DNA of 64,000 bases from Hydrogenophilales bacterium (GTDB lineage Bacteria > Pseudomonadota > Gammaproteobacteria > Burkholderiales > Thiobacillaceae): the NCBI GenBank assembly GCA_016719465.1, contig JADJYY010000011.1:1-64000 (forward strand). The letters run 5' to 3'. The notes below the pieces were generated by a model. It did no database searches. It worked only from the letters and a program-made list of their open reading frames with translations, and was not told the DNA's origin. The position numbers and the translations under genes were made by a program. Numbering within the stretch: the stretch's first letter is position 1; each line of letters starts with the position of its first letter. This document shows positions 10,696-19,512 of the stretch, in pieces.

Positions 10696-10698
10696 CAT

Positions 10699-10728
10699 TT
10701 GCCGGCACCGAAGCCCCTCCGGTATAGT
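10699..10728 (+). promoter_or_regulatory. Sigma-70-type promoter for the glycine-cleavage operon
   Basis: TTGCCG at 10699-10704 and TATAGT at 10723-10728 are separated by 18 bases. Transcription would start near 10735, immediately before the riboswitch. Both hexamers lie right after the stop codon of the upstream gene. Confidence 0.75.
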
Positions 10729-10744
10729 CCGACCCGCCATCGTT

Positions 10745-10900
10745 CTCGCGGGAGAGCGCCCCGGACGGGGCCGCCGAAGGCGCAACGCCACCCGCAACCG
10801 CTCAGGCAAAAGGACCGCGGGAATCGGGCAACGCTGGAGAGCGCCACGCTGGACGTGGCCACCGATGGGGCAAATCTCTCAGGTAAACCGGACAGCGGGG
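10745..10900 (+). ncRNA. Tandem glycine riboswitch
   Basis: Two consecutive aptamers are visible. The first (about 10747-10818) starts GGGAGAGCGCC and includes CCGCCGAAGGCGCAA and CTCAGGCAAAAGGACC. The second (about 10832-10898) starts CTGGAGAGCGCC and includes CACCGATGGGGCAAA and CTCTCAGGTAAACCGGACAG. These are the consensus cores of the glycine riboswitch, which binds glycine cooperatively and usually activates glycine-cleavage genes. The downstream genes lipA, gcvT, gcvH and gcvP fit. No terminator with a T tract is obvious, so control may be translational. Confidence 0.96.
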
Positions 10901-11059
10901 TGCGCGGTAACGAATAAACCTGCCGCGCGGCTGGCCGCCGGTTCCGCGATGCTCGTCGTACTCATGTACGACGGTGCTTCTCGATCCGGCAAATAGCCGC
11001 TCGCGACGGTTTCTTCGATACCGCGTCATCTTCAAGACCCGTTTTCGCAGGAGCCGTCT
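10901..11059 (+). promoter_or_regulatory. Riboswitch downstream leader with a hairpin
   Basis: The leader between aptamer II and lipA contains a perfect 8-bp stem (CGTCGTAC 10954-10961, GTACGACG 10966-10973) with a TCAT loop, extended by weaker pairing of flanking CCGG. No T tract follows it. It may form part of the expression platform or be an RNA processing site; both are inference. A GGAG lies 8 bases before the chosen lipA start. Confidence 0.5.
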
Positions 11060-12043
11060 TTGCAGCCATCCTTGCCCAACGCCGCACGCATGCCCGTCTG
11101 GATTCGCCAGAATCTGGGCCGTGAGCGGCATTACCCCGGCACCGCCGCCGCCGTCCACGGCCACGGCCTGCATACGGTGTGCGAGGAAGCCCGCTGCCCC
11201 AACCGGGGCGAATGCTGGAGCCGGGGCACCGCCACCTTCATGCTGCTGGGCGACACCTGCACCCGGGCTTGCGCCTTCTGCTCGGTGAAGTCCGGTCGGC
11301 CCACCTGGAACGACGCCGGTGAACCGCGCCGGGTGGCGCAAGCCTGCCTGGACCTGGGCCTGAGTTTCGTCGTGCTCACTTCGGTGAACCGGGACGACCT
11401 GGACGACGGCGGCGCCGGCTGTTTCGCCGAGACCCTGCGGCAACTGCGCCTGGGCAAGCCGGACATGGGCGTGGAATTCCTCACCCCGGATTTCCGCAAC
11501 GTCCAGGGTCAAGCCGCCGATCTGTTCAACGCCACCCTGGCCAGTCTTCCGGATTCCCGCCGCCACGACCTGATCTGGGGCCATAACATGGAAACCGTGC
11601 CGCGCCTCTACAAGGAAGCGCGCAAGGGCGCCAGATACGAACGCAGTCTTGACCTGCTCGCCCTGGCGGCCCGCCAGCCGAACATGGAAGCCAAGTCCGC
11701 CCTCATGCTGGGCCTGGGCGAGACGCGGGAGGAAGTGCTGGCCGTGATGTCCGACCTCCGCCAGGCCGGCGTCCAGCGCCTGTCCCTGGGCCAGTACCTG
11801 CGCCCCACCCTGGATAACCTGCCGGTCGTCCGCTACGTGCCGCCGGAAGAATTTACCGATTACGAGAACGAAGCGCGTCGACTGGGCTTTTCCTGGGTCA
11901 AGGCCGGGCCCTTGGTGCGCAGTTCGTATTTTGCCGAGGAAGATCAAGGGGAAAAGGGAAAAGGGAAAAGGGAAACGCAAATTCAACCCGCCGTGCTTTC
12001 CACGTTTCCCGTTTCCCGTTTCCCGTTTCCCGACAAGGATTGA
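11060..12043 (+). CDS. lipA: Lipoyl synthase (LipA family) with repeat-encoded C-terminal tail
   Basis: Radical-SAM enzyme that inserts two sulfurs into octanoyl-protein to make the lipoyl group needed by GcvH. Auxiliary-cluster cysteines are C41, C46 and C52 (CEEARCPNRGEC) and the radical-SAM cysteines are C67, C71 and C74 (CTRACAFC). The RSSY motif near the end carries the conserved serine. The TTG start at 11060 is preferred because AGGAG lies 8 bases upstream; ATG 11090 is the alternative. Residues about 295-327 are not LipA-like: they are translated from the inverted polypurine repeat downstream. It sits inside the riboswitch operon and is probably a dedicated copy for glycine cleavage. 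Confidence 0.9.
   Translation: MQPSLPNAARMPVWIRQNLGRERHYPGTAAAVHGHGLHTVCEEARCPNRGECWSRGTATFMLLGDTCTRACAFCSVKSGRPTWNDAGEPRRVAQACLDLGLSFVVLTSVNRDDLDDGGAGCFAETLRQLRLGKPDMGVEFLTPDFRNVQGQAADLFNATLASLPDSRRHDLIWGHNMETVPRLYKEARKGARYERSLDLLALAARQPNMEAKSALMLGLGETREEVLAVMSDLRQAGVQRLSLGQYLRPTLDNLPVVRYVPPEEFTDYENEARRLGFSWVKAGPLVRSSYFAEEDQGEKGKGKRETQIQPAVLSTFPVSRFPFPDKD
11947..12032. repeat. Polypurine inverted repeat between lipA and gcvT
   Basis: The left arm (about 11947-11978) is tandem GGGAAAA units. The right arm (about 11997-12032) is tandem GTTTCCC units. They form a long imperfect hairpin. It lies wholly within the lipA reading frame, supplying its final codons, and ends just before the gcvT ribosome-binding site. 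Confidence 0.8.
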
Positions 12044-12046
12044 CCC

Positions 12047-13126
12047 ATGCTCAAACAGACCCCCCTCAACGCCAAGCACCGGGAAGCCAACGCCAAGCTG
12101 GTGGACTTCTCCGGCTGGGAAATGCCCATCCACTATGGCTCCCAGATCGAGGAGCACCACATCGTGCGCACCGACGCCGGCATGTTCGACGTTTCCCACA
12201 TGCTGCCCGTGGACGTGAAAGGCGAGGGTGCCCGGGACTTCCTGCGCGTCCTGGTGGCCAACAACGTGGACAAGCTCCAGACCACCGGCCGTGCCCTCTA
12301 CACCTGCATGCTGCACGAGGGTGGCGGCGTGGTGGACGACCTGATCATCTACTTCCTCAACGAATCCTGGTTCCGCCTGGTGGTCAACGCCGGTTGCGCC
12401 GACAAGGACATGGCCTGGATGGAAACCCAGCGCGACCGGCTCGCGCCCGGCCTGGCCCTGATACCGCGCCGGGACCTGGCCATGATCGCCGTCCAGGGCC
12501 CCAACGCCGCCGAAAAGCTGTGGCGGGCCATGCCCGGCATGCGGGAACTGGCCGCGCCCCTCAAGCCCTTCAACGCCGTGGTGGTGGGCGACATGTTCGT
12601 GGCCCGCACCGGCTACACCGGCGAGGACGGCTTCGAGATCATGCTGCCGGCCAAGGCCGCGCCCTTCTTCTGGCAGGCCCTGCTGGAAGCGGGCGTCAAG
12701 CCCTGCGGACTGGGCGCCCGCGACACCCTGCGCCTGGAAGCCGGCATGAACCTGTACGGACAGGACATGGACGAGCGCAGCACGCCCCTGGAATCCGGCC
12801 TGGCCTGGACCGTGGACCTGAAATCGGAACGGGATTTCATCGGCAAGGATGCCCTCCTGCGCCTCCCCCGGGACAAGAGGCTGGTGGGCCTCAAGCTCCT
12901 GGACCGGGGCGTGCTGCGCAACCACCAGCCGGTTTTCACCGCCGCCGGCATGGGCGAGATCACCAGCGGCTCCTTCTCCCCCACCCTGAGTGCTTCCATT
13001 GCCCTGGCCCGGGTGCCCGCGGGCGTGAACCTCGGCGACACGGTGGAAGTGGAAATCCGCGACAAACGCCTGAAGGCGCTGGTGGTGAAATACCCCTTCG
13101 CGCGCGACGGCAAGGCACTGGTTTAA
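12047..13126 (+). CDS. gcvT: Glycine cleavage system T protein (aminomethyltransferase)
   Basis: Transfers the methylene group from aminomethyl-lipoyl GcvH to tetrahydrofolate, releasing ammonia. The 359 residues are full length. Characteristic segments are [20 protein letters not shown] and GMFDVSHM at the N-terminus, [18 protein letters not shown] with the folate-binding pocket mid-protein, and [19 protein letters not shown]. The C-terminal barrel has [12 protein letters not shown]. An AAGGA lies before ATG 12047. It follows lipA and precedes gcvH in the riboswitch-controlled unit, with inverted repeats on both sides. Confidence 0.97.
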   Translation: MLKQTPLNAKHREANAKLVDFSGWEMPIHYGSQIEEHHIVRTDAGMFDVSHMLPVDVKGEGARDFLRVLVANNVDKLQTTGRALYTCMLHEGGGVVDDLIIYFLNESWFRLVVNAGCADKDMAWMETQRDRLAPGLALIPRRDLAMIAVQGPNAAEKLWRAMPGMRELAAPLKPFNAVVVGDMFVARTGYTGEDGFEIMLPAKAAPFFWQALLEAGVKPCGLGARDTLRLEAGMNLYGQDMDERSTPLESGLAWTVDLKSERDFIGKDALLRLPRDKRLVGLKLLDRGVLRNHQPVFTAAGMGEITSGSFSPTLSASIALARVPAGVNLGDTVEVEIRDKRLKALVVKYPFARDGKALV

Positions 13127-13128
13127 CG

Positions 13129-13209
13129 ACGGGAAAAGGGAAACGAGAAACGGGAAACGCAAAACCCCTCGCGCCCCCACGTTTCCCGTTTCCCATTTCC
13201 CATTTCCCC
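13129..13209. repeat. Polypurine inverted repeat between gcvT and gcvH
   Basis: The left arm (about 13129-13159) has GGGAAAA/GGGAAAC units; the right arm (about 13180-13209) has GTTTCCC/ATTTCCC units. Unit sequence and layout match the element at 11947-12032 closely. The right arm ends right before the GGAGAG ribosome-binding site of gcvH, so folding could expose or hide it. Confidence 0.8.
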
Positions 13210-13219
13210 GGAGAGATAC

Positions 13220-13609
13220 ATGAGCATTCCCGCCAACCTGAAATACACCAAATCCCACGAATGGGCCCGCCTGGAGTCCGACGGCGCGGTCACCGTGGGC
13301 GTCACCCACCATGCCCAGGACCTGCTGGGCGACATGGTGTTCGTCGAAAACCCCACCGTGGGCCGCAAGCTCGCCGCCGGCGAGGAATGCGCCGTGGTGG
13401 AATCGGTCAAGGCCGCTTCCGACGTTTACGCGCCCATCGCCGGCGAAGTGATCGCCGCCAACGCCGAGGTGGAGGGCAGCCCGGAGAGCATCAATCAGGA
13501 CGCCTACGCCGCCTGGATGTTCCGGCTCAAGCCCGACAACGCCGCCGACCTGGACGGCCTGATGGACGCCGCCGCCTACCAGGCCTTCGTGGAATCTGAA
13601 GCCCATTGA
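13220..13609 (+). CDS. gcvH: Glycine cleavage system H protein
   Basis: Lipoyl carrier protein that shuttles the aminomethyl intermediate between the P, T and L proteins. It has 129 residues, the usual length. The lipoylation site [10 protein letters not shown] has its lysine at residue 64. The start [15 protein letters not shown] is typical. A GGAGAGATAC sequence before ATG 13220 gives a good ribosome-binding site. It lies between gcvT and gcvPA. The lipA gene upstream would supply its cofactor. Confidence 0.98.
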   Translation: MSIPANLKYTKSHEWARLESDGAVTVGVTHHAQDLLGDMVFVENPTVGRKLAAGEECAVVESVKAASDVYAPIAGEVIAANAEVEGSPESINQDAYAAWMFRLKPDNAADLDGLMDAAAYQAFVESEAH

Positions 13610-13680
13610 CAGCAGGCGGCAAGGCGCAGCCGGCGGCAAAGCCGGCCGCCTGCCACTGGCCCCTGAACGCCTCCTCAAAA

Positions 13681-15111
13681 ATGCCCTTCATCCCCCATAC
13701 CGAATCCGACATCGCCGCCATGCTGGCCAGCATCGGCGCTCCGAGCACCGACGCCCTGTTCGATGAAATTCCCGCCGAGTTGAATTGCGGCGGCCTGCCC
13801 GGCATTCCGGAGGGCCTGTCGGAAATGGCGGTCACCCGCCTGATGCACGGACGCGCGGCCCGGGACGGTTTCTACACCAGCTTCCTCGGCGCCGGCGCCT
13901 ACGAGCACCACATCCCGGCGGCGGTGTGGCAGATCGTCACCCGGGGCGAGTTCTACTCCGCCTATACGCCTTACCAGGCCGAAGCCAGCCAGGGCACCCT
14001 GCAACTGCTGTACGAGTACCAGACCATGATGGCTGGCCTCACCGGCCTGGATGTCTCCAACGCCTCGCTGTACGACGGCGCCTCGGCCCTGGCCGAGGCG
14101 GTTCTCATGGCGGTGCGCGCCAACAAGGCGAACATCCGCCGGGTGCTGGTGCCGGCCACGGTGCATCCCCGCTACCTGGCGGTGACGCGGACCACGGTGA
14201 AGAACCAGGGCATCGAACTGGTGACCGTGCCTTACGACAAGGCCACCGGCGCCACCGATCTGGCCGCGCTGGAAGCCCTGGTGGGCGATCCCGCCGCCGG
14301 CCTGGTGATTCCCCAGCCCAACTTCTTCGGCGTGCTGGAACCGGTGGACGCCCTCACCGACTGGGCCCACGCCCACAACATGCTGGCCATCGCGGTGGTG
14401 AATCCCCTGGCCCTGGCTTTGCTGAAGCCGCCGGGCTCCCCCTCCCAACCCTCCCCCGCAAGCGGGGGAGGGCAAGGGTGGGGGGAAAAGGGGGCGGATA
14501 TCTGCGTCGGCGACGGCCAGCCCCTGGGCGTGCCCCTGTCCTCCGGCGGCCCCTATTTCGGCTTCATGACCGCGCGCCAGGCCCTGGTGCGCCAGATGCC
14601 CGGCCGCATCGTCGGCCGAACTGTCGATCTGGACGGCCAGCCCGGCTTCGCGCTGACCCTGCAGGCGCGGGAGCAGCACATCCGCCGCTCCAAGGCCACC
14701 TCCAACATCTGCACCAACCAGGGCCTGCTGGTCACCGCCGCCACCATCCACATGGCGCTCATGGGTCCGGAAGGACTGAAGAACGTGGCCCTGGCCAGCC
14801 ATGCCAACACCCGGGAACTGGTGGCGAAATTGAGCGCCGTTCCCGGCGTCGAGCGAGTGTTCCCCGGCCCCTTCTTCCACGAAGCGGTGATCCGGGTGAA
14901 CATCCCGGTGCCCGATGTACTGCGAGCCCTGCGTGCCCAGGGCATCCTGGGCGGCTACGAATTGGGCCGGGACTATCCGGAACTGGCCGACTGCATCCTG
15001 GTCTGCGCCACCGAAACCCGGACGGATGACGACCTGGCCCAATACGCGCAACAATTGGAACGTATCCTCAGCCGAAGGCGCGAAGCCCCGCCCTGCGCGT
15101 ACAAATCCTGA
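13681..15111 (+). CDS. gcvPA: Glycine dehydrogenase (decarboxylating) subunit 1, with repeat insertion
   Basis: N-terminal half of the split, PLP-dependent P protein, which decarboxylates glycine with GcvPB. The 476 residues start [15 protein letters not shown]; in-frame codons upstream are not family-like, so ATG 13681 is chosen. Family segments include [32 protein letters not shown] and [12 protein letters not shown]. At residues about 253-270 the conserved PPG..GADI region is split by an in-frame block ([18 protein letters not shown]) encoded by a GC-rich dispersed hairpin repeat. Normal GcvPA is about 450-460 residues, so the block adds about 16-18. It may sit in a surface loop; whether activity survives is unknown. 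Confidence 0.94.
   Translation: MPFIPHTESDIAAMLASIGAPSTDALFDEIPAELNCGGLPGIPEGLSEMAVTRLMHGRAARDGFYTSFLGAGAYEHHIPAAVWQIVTRGEFYSAYTPYQAEASQGTLQLLYEYQTMMAGLTGLDVSNASLYDGASALAEAVLMAVRANKANIRRVLVPATVHPRYLAVTRTTVKNQGIELVTVPYDKATGATDLAALEALVGDPAAGLVIPQPNFFGVLEPVDALTDWAHAHNMLAIAVVNPLALALLKPPGSPSQPSPASGGGQGWGEKGADICVGDGQPLGVPLSSGGPYFGFMTARQALVRQMPGRIVGRTVDLDGQPGFALTLQAREQHIRRSKATSNICTNQGLLVTAATIHMALMGPEGLKNVALASHANTRELVAKLSAVPGVERVFPGPFFHEAVIRVNIPVPDVLRALRAQGILGGYELGRDYPELADCILVCATETRTDDDLAQYAQQLERILSRRREAPPCAYKS
14436..14490. repeat. Dispersed GC hairpin inserted inside gcvPA
   Basis: The palindromic core CCTCCCCCGCAAGCGGGGGAGG is nearly identical to the element at 15729-15765 downstream of tpx. It inserts in frame, without stop codons, in gcvPA codons about 253-270. 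Confidence 0.88.
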
Positions 15112-15143
15112 TCACTTGATGACAATGCAAAGGAGACTCTGAC

Positions 15144-15656
15144 ATGGCAACCGTAACCCTGGGTGGCGAGCCCATCGCCGTAAGCGGCAATTTCCCCCGT
15201 CCGGGCGATGCCGCCCATTCCTTCATGCTGGTGGACAAGGACCTGAAGGATGTCTCCCTGTCCGCGTTCTGGGGCAAGCGCAAGATCCTGAACATCGTGC
15301 CCAGCCTGGACACGCCGGTGTGCCAGGCCTCCGCCCGCAAGTTCAACGAAGCCGCGGGCGCCATCCCCAACACCGTGGTGCTGGTGATCTCCGCCGACCT
15401 GCCCTTTGCCCAGAACCGTTTCTGCGGCGCCGAGGGACTCGACCACGTGGTCACCCTGTCCACCCTGCGCGGCCGGGATTTCCACAAGGACTACGGCGTC
15501 ATGATCATGGACCCGCCCCTGTCCGGCCTCACCGCCCGCGCCGTGGTGGTGCTGGACGAGAACGACAGGGTGGTCTATTCGGAGCTGGTGCCCGAGATCA
15601 AGCAGGAACCCAACTACGACGCCGCCCTGGCCGCCGCCAAGGGCGAACCTCTATAA
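15144..15656 (+). CDS. tpx: Thiol peroxidase (atypical 2-Cys peroxiredoxin)
   Basis: Reduces hydroperoxides using thioredoxin. The 170 residues match Tpx. The peroxidatic cysteine is C60 in [11 protein letters not shown] and the resolving cysteine is C94 in NRFCGAEG, the Tpx-specific spacing. A clear AAAGGAG lies before ATG 15144. It sits on the same strand between gcvPA and gcvPB, which are normally adjacent, so it is probably part of the riboswitch transcript. Why a peroxidase should be co-expressed with glycine cleavage is not shown by the sequence. Confidence 0.96.
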   Translation: MATVTLGGEPIAVSGNFPRPGDAAHSFMLVDKDLKDVSLSAFWGKRKILNIVPSLDTPVCQASARKFNEAAGAIPNTVVLVISADLPFAQNRFCGAEGLDHVVTLSTLRGRDFHKDYGVMIMDPPLSGLTARAVVVLDENDRVVYSELVPEIKQEPNYDAALAAAKGEPL

Positions 15657-15667
15657 CCCGATGAGGC

Positions 15668-15765
15668 GCCCCCTCCCCGTTTACGGGGAGGGCTGGGGTG
15701 GGGAGTTTCGGTTCACGCCAAGCATGACTCCCCCTCCCAGCCTCCCCCGCAAGCGGGGGAGGGGT
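15668..15765. repeat. Two GC hairpin elements between tpx and gcvPB
   Basis: The first (15668-15705) pairs CCCTCCCCGT with ACGGGGAGGG around a short TTT/A loop, followed by CTGGGGTGGGGAG. The second (15729-15765) has the palindrome CCTCCCCCGCAAGCGGGGGAGG. Both precede gcvPB. They could act as partial terminators or RNA-stability elements inside the operon. Confidence 0.8.
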
Positions 15766-15797
15766 TCTCCGCCACCACTGTTCAACACTCGCCGCTC

Positions 15798-17243
15798 ATG
15801 CTCATCTTCGAACACGCCCATCCCGGCCGCCGTGCCCATGCCCAGGCGCCCTTCGGCGCGCCCGCCGCCGACGATCTGCCCGTCGAGGCCCTGCGCCGGA
15901 CGCCGCCGCCCCTGCCGGAGACCTCGGAACTGGACGTGGTGCGCCACTACACGCGGCTCTCCCAGAAGAATTTCAGCATCGACACCCAGTTCTACCCCCT
16001 GGGGTCCTGCACCATGAAATACAACCCCCGGGCCTGCAACAGCCTGGCCATGCTGCCCCAGTTCCTCAGCCGCCATCCCCTGGCGGACGCGGACACGGGC
16101 CAGGGCTTCCTGGCCAGCATGCACGAGTTGCAGGAGATGCTGAAGGAAGTCACCGGCATGGCGGCGGTCAGCATGGCGCCCATGGCCGGCGCCCACGGCG
16201 AGTTCGCCGGCGTGGCCATGATCCGCGCCTATCACGATGCCCGGGGCGACACGGCGCGGCGCGAGATCATCGTCCCGGACGCCGCCCACGGCACCAACCC
16301 GGCCACCGCCAGCATGTGCGGCTACACGGTCAGGGAGATCCCCACCGACCGCCAGGGCAACGTGGACCTGGAAGCCCTCAAGGCCGCCGTCGGCCCCCAG
16401 ACCGCCGGCCTGATGCTGACCAACCCCTCCACCCTGGGCGTGTTCGAGCAGACCATCGTCGCCATCCAGAAGATCGTGCACGAGGCGGGCGGCCTGTCCT
16501 ATTACGACGGCGCCAACCTGAACGCCATCCTGGGTCGGGTGCGGCCCGGCGACATGGGCTTCGACGTGATCCACATGAACCTGCACAAGACCTTCTCCAC
16601 CCCCCACGGCGGCGGCGGTCCCGGCGCCGGCCCGGTGGGCGTGTCGGAGCGGCTGCGTCCCTTCCTGCCCATCCCCTTCGTGGTGGAGGAGCGGGGCTTC
16701 TTCCGCTGGGCCGAGGAGGCCGACTGCCCCCAATCCATCGGCCGCATGAGCGCCTTCGGCGGCAACATGGGGGTGCTGCTGCGGGCCTGGGTCTATGCCC
16801 GCATGCTGGGCGGCCAGGGCATGCAGCGGGTGGCCGAATTCGCCGCCCTGAACGCCAACTACCTGGCGGCGGAACTGAACAAGGCCGGTTTCGTCCTGGC
16901 CTACCCGGAACGGCGCGCCAGCCACGAATTCATCGTCACCCTGAAGAAACTCAAGGACGAGACCGGCGTCTCCGCCATGGACTTCGCCAAGCGCCTGCTG
17001 GATTACGGCTTCCACGCCCCCACCACCTACTTCCCCATGCTGGTGCCCGAGTGCCTGCTCATCGAGCCCACGGAAACCGAGAGCAAGGAAACCCTGGACG
17101 CCTTCGTCGCCGCCATGGTGGCGGTGAAGCGGGAAGCGGAAGGCCAGCCCGAGCTGGTCAAGTCCGCGCCCCACAAGCTGCCCGCCCGCCGCCTGGACGA
17201 CGTGAAGGCGGCGCGGGAACTGGACCTGGTCTGGAAACCCTGA
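15798..17243 (+). CDS. gcvPB: Glycine dehydrogenase (decarboxylating) subunit 2
   Basis: C-terminal half of the split P protein and carrier of the PLP-binding lysine. The 481 residues are full length. The PLP lysine is K264 in [19 protein letters not shown]. Other family segments are [28 protein letters not shown] and [10 protein letters not shown]. It is separated from gcvPA by tpx. The start at ATG 15798 gives [19 protein letters not shown], a common N-terminus in this subfamily. The ribosome-binding site is not strong. Confidence 0.96.
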   Translation: MLIFEHAHPGRRAHAQAPFGAPAADDLPVEALRRTPPPLPETSELDVVRHYTRLSQKNFSIDTQFYPLGSCTMKYNPRACNSLAMLPQFLSRHPLADADTGQGFLASMHELQEMLKEVTGMAAVSMAPMAGAHGEFAGVAMIRAYHDARGDTARREIIVPDAAHGTNPATASMCGYTVREIPTDRQGNVDLEALKAAVGPQTAGLMLTNPSTLGVFEQTIVAIQKIVHEAGGLSYYDGANLNAILGRVRPGDMGFDVIHMNLHKTFSTPHGGGGPGAGPVGVSERLRPFLPIPFVVEERGFFRWAEEADCPQSIGRMSAFGGNMGVLLRAWVYARMLGGQGMQRVAEFAALNANYLAAELNKAGFVLAYPERRASHEFIVTLKKLKDETGVSAMDFAKRLLDYGFHAPTTYFPMLVPECLLIEPTETESKETLDAFVAAMVAVKREAEGQPELVKSAPHKLPARRLDDVKAARELDLVWKP

Positions 17244-17249
17244 TGCTTT

Positions 17250-17280
17250 CCCCCCTTTCCTAAAGGGGGGTAGGGGGGAT
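17250..17280. repeat. CCCCCCTTT/AAAGGGGGG hairpin after gcvPB
   Basis: A perfect 9-bp stem (17250-17258 with 17262-17270) around CCT is followed by TAGGGGGGAT. An almost identical unit lies at 24216-24245. It could terminate or stabilise the gcv transcript; it lacks a T tract on the plus strand. Confidence 0.75.
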
Positions 17281-17339
17281 TTCTCCCACACTTGCCTTTC
17301 CGAAACGTTCCATTTCCCGCCACCAAGCCGCCCACAACC

Positions 17340-17720
17340 GTGACCCAACCCCAGGAAAGCCCCCACAAAGGCAAGACCGGCCTCAAGCGGGTCTGGAACG
17401 CCTTCTTCTATTCCCTGGAAGGCTTCCAGGCCGCCTGGAAACACGAGGATGCCTTTCGCCAGGAAACCCTCCTCGCCCTGATCCTGATTCCCCTGGCCTT
17501 CCTGTTGACCGATGCGCCCCTGGAGCGGGCCCTCATGGTCGCCAGCGTGCTGCTGGTGCTCATCGTCGAACTGGTCAACTCGGCCATCGAGGCCACCGTG
17601 GACCGCATCTCCCTGGAGAACCACCAGCTCGCCAAGCGGGCCAAGGACATCGGCAGCGCGGCGGTGCTGATTTCGCTGGCCAATGTGCTGGCGGTGTGGG
17701 GGCTGGTGCTGCTGGGCTAG
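17340..17720 (+). CDS. dgkA: Diacylglycerol kinase
   Basis: Small integral membrane kinase that recycles diacylglycerol to phosphatidate during envelope turnover. The 126 residues contain the family's amphipathic N-terminus (GLKRVWNAFFYSLEGFQAAW), KHEDAFRQE, three hydrophobic helices and the active-site segment VELVNSAIEATVDR. GTG 17340 is taken as start; the frame continues upstream to a TTG at 17292, but those residues (MPFRNVPFPATKPP) look non-coding. It lies about 95 bases after gcvPB, beyond a hairpin repeat, so it may have its own promoter. Confidence 0.94.
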   Translation: MTQPQESPHKGKTGLKRVWNAFFYSLEGFQAAWKHEDAFRQETLLALILIPLAFLLTDAPLERALMVASVLLVLIVELVNSAIEATVDRISLENHQLAKRAKDIGSAAVLISLANVLAVWGLVLLG

Positions 17721-17750
17721 CCCTACGCCCCAATTACTGAAGGAGCCCGC

Positions 17751-18335
17751 ATGTCCCGACTTTCACCTTATGTCCCGCTCTTCCTTGTCCTGGCCGGCTG
17801 CGCGAACCCCCCGCCCGACGCGAAATGGACCAGCCCGGGATTCGATGGGGCCCAGTGGCGCGGCAAGCCGATTCAGGTCGAATGCCGCTCGGCCGACACC
17901 ACGCTGGCCTTGATCTGTAACGATCGCCTGGCCGCGCGCCTGGTCCAGGCCGGCGCCAATGTGTCGCGCGCCACGCCAGTCACGAATGGTGACCATCAAG
18001 ATGGCAACCGTCCTGCCGGGGCGGCGGCGATATTGAGCATGAGCCTTGAACAGGTGGCGCGCGGCGGTGACTGGGGCTGGGGGCCGACGATCGGCATCGG
18101 CGCGGGCAACTGGGGTGGCGGCAGCGGCGGCGCGGTAGGCATTTCACTGCCCATCGGCGGCGGGCCCAGGCAGGATACCCTCGAAGCCCAGGCCCAGTTG
18201 CTGCGGGCCGGCGATGGCCAAGTGCAGTGGTCGGCCAGCGCCAGGACCGAAGTGTCCGGTGACCGCCCGGCCCAGCTGGAAAAGCTGGTGACCGCCATCG
18301 TGGAGGCTTTGCGCGAATCCGGCGTGCTGCCCTAG
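17751..18335 (+). CDS. Putative lipoprotein of unknown function
   Basis: I do not recognise a family with certainty. The N-terminus MSRLSPYVPLFLVLAGCANP is a type II signal peptide with lipobox LAGC, so it should be lipid-anchored. A Trp/Gly-rich segment (about residues 103-125, GGDWGWGPTIGIGAGNWGGG) precedes ISLPIGGGPRQDTLEAQAQL. The C-terminal helix LEKLVTAIVEALRESGVLP ends the protein. The domain shape recalls small DUF4136-like lipoproteins, but I cannot confirm that. A GGAG lies before ATG 17751. Confidence 0.8.
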   Translation: MSRLSPYVPLFLVLAGCANPPPDAKWTSPGFDGAQWRGKPIQVECRSADTTLALICNDRLAARLVQAGANVSRATPVTNGDHQDGNRPAGAAAILSMSLEQVARGGDWGWGPTIGIGAGNWGGGSGGAVGISLPIGGGPRQDTLEAQAQLLRAGDGQVQWSASARTEVSGDRPAQLEKLVTAIVEALRESGVLP

Positions 18336-18342
18336 CCCGGGT

Positions 18343-19266
18343 TCAGGGGGCGATGCGCAATTGCCCCGGATCCAGCAGCAGGAAGCGGGCGTCGCGTCCC
18401 GCCTTGCGGCTGCCGTCATCGCTGACGATGATGATCCGTCGCCGGCCTTCCAGCACCGCAGCGCTGACGCCCTCCGCATGCTCCAGCCCTTCCAGGCCGG
18501 GAACGGTCGCGCGACGCGCGGGTTCATCCGCCTGACCGCTCCAGAACCAGAGCTGGAATTGCGCCTGCTCGCGGGCGATGGGGCCGCTGATCACCAGGTA
18601 GCCGCCGAGGTCGGGGAAATAGGCCATGCCGCGAATCCCGTCGCCCTGAAGATCCAGCGTGATCAGGTCGGGCGAAATCCGGGGGGATTCGCCGGCTTCG
18701 AGCATCGCGCCGGGGTTCTCGATGGCGGCGATGATGGCCCGATGGTCCAGCAGCGGGCTACGGAAGCCGAGCAACAGGCGCCGCTGGTCGACGCTGAACT
18801 CCAGCGCCTCGATATTGAGCCCGCCTTCCCCCTTCACGTCGCGGATTTCCGCCGCCGCCGCCAGCAGCGGGTGGGTCGCCCGCAAAGCGGGCTTCAGTTC
18901 CATGACGACGCGGGTGTCCACTACCCGGTCGCCCGCGATCCTGAAGCGGACCAGCTTGTCGCGGGATTTCTTCTCGTCCCCCTCGTCATTCCGGGAATGG
19001 GAGGTGATGGCGTAGAGATTTCCCGACGGGTCCATGGCCAGCCCCTCCAGATCGTCCAGCTTCCAGAAGGCGCTGCCCGCTTCCAGGAAGCCCGGCCCCA
19101 GCGGCGCGGCGTGGATGCCGCCGGCGGGGTCGATGATGACCAGGCTGAACGGGTGCTGTTTTTCGTCCTCGACCACCAGGAAGCGCCCATCCGGCAACTG
19201 CTGGATGGCGGAGGGCTCATGAATGCCGGTCAGCGGCAGGAAGAGGGGGGGAGTGTTCGCTGTCAT
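18343..19266 (-). CDS. DUF3616-type beta-propeller-like protein
   Basis: Function unknown. The 307 residues contain repeated strand patterns such as PSAIQQLPDGRFLVVEDEKQ, LDDLEGLAMDPSGNLYAITS, LNIEALEF and HAEGVSAAV, with recurrent (L/I)EGL and DDG motifs typical of DUF3616/esterase-like propeller proteins. No signal peptide is visible with the ATG chosen at 19266. The open frame extends upstream but the residues there are Arg-rich and implausible. It converges on the lipoprotein gene, only 7 bases apart, so the two ends share a termination region. Confidence 0.75.
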   Translation of the reverse strand: MTANTPPLFLPLTGIHEPSAIQQLPDGRFLVVEDEKQHPFSLVIIDPAGGIHAAPLGPGFLEAGSAFWKLDDLEGLAMDPSGNLYAITSHSRNDEGDEKKSRDKLVRFRIAGDRVVDTRVVMELKPALRATHPLLAAAAEIRDVKGEGGLNIEALEFSVDQRRLLLGFRSPLLDHRAIIAAIENPGAMLEAGESPRISPDLITLDLQGDGIRGMAYFPDLGGYLVISGPIAREQAQFQLWFWSGQADEPARRATVPGLEGLEHAEGVSAAVLEGRRRIIIVSDDGSRKAGRDARFLLLDPGQLRIAP

Positions 19267-19512
19267 GGCGCGTGATTCGTCGTCGTGGCGCGTGATTGTC
19301 CCCCGATCCGGGCCGGTGCCGGTTCCCGATGTGGCGATCGGCCGCCATAGAAAGCGACGCCCCTTCCTCCGTCTTCTGTCACTATGCATGGGCCGGGCAT
19401 GGGATTTTCGTCTCCGTTCGGCATCGATACCACGCAGGACCCCCACGGCGCCATGTTTCCCCGCTTCACCGGCGCCTCCCGACATCCCCGTCGCATGTCA
19501 TAAGGAATTTCC

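Noticed and set aside
13606..13680. In-frame extension of gcvPA upstream of ATG 13681
   Set aside because: The extra residues are Lys/Ala-rich and unlike GcvPA N-termini; the family-like sequence starts at MPFIPHTE.
19267..19485. N-terminal extension of the DUF3616 gene
   Set aside because: The extra residues are Arg-rich and unlike a protein domain or signal sequence; the family similarity starts at MTANTPP.
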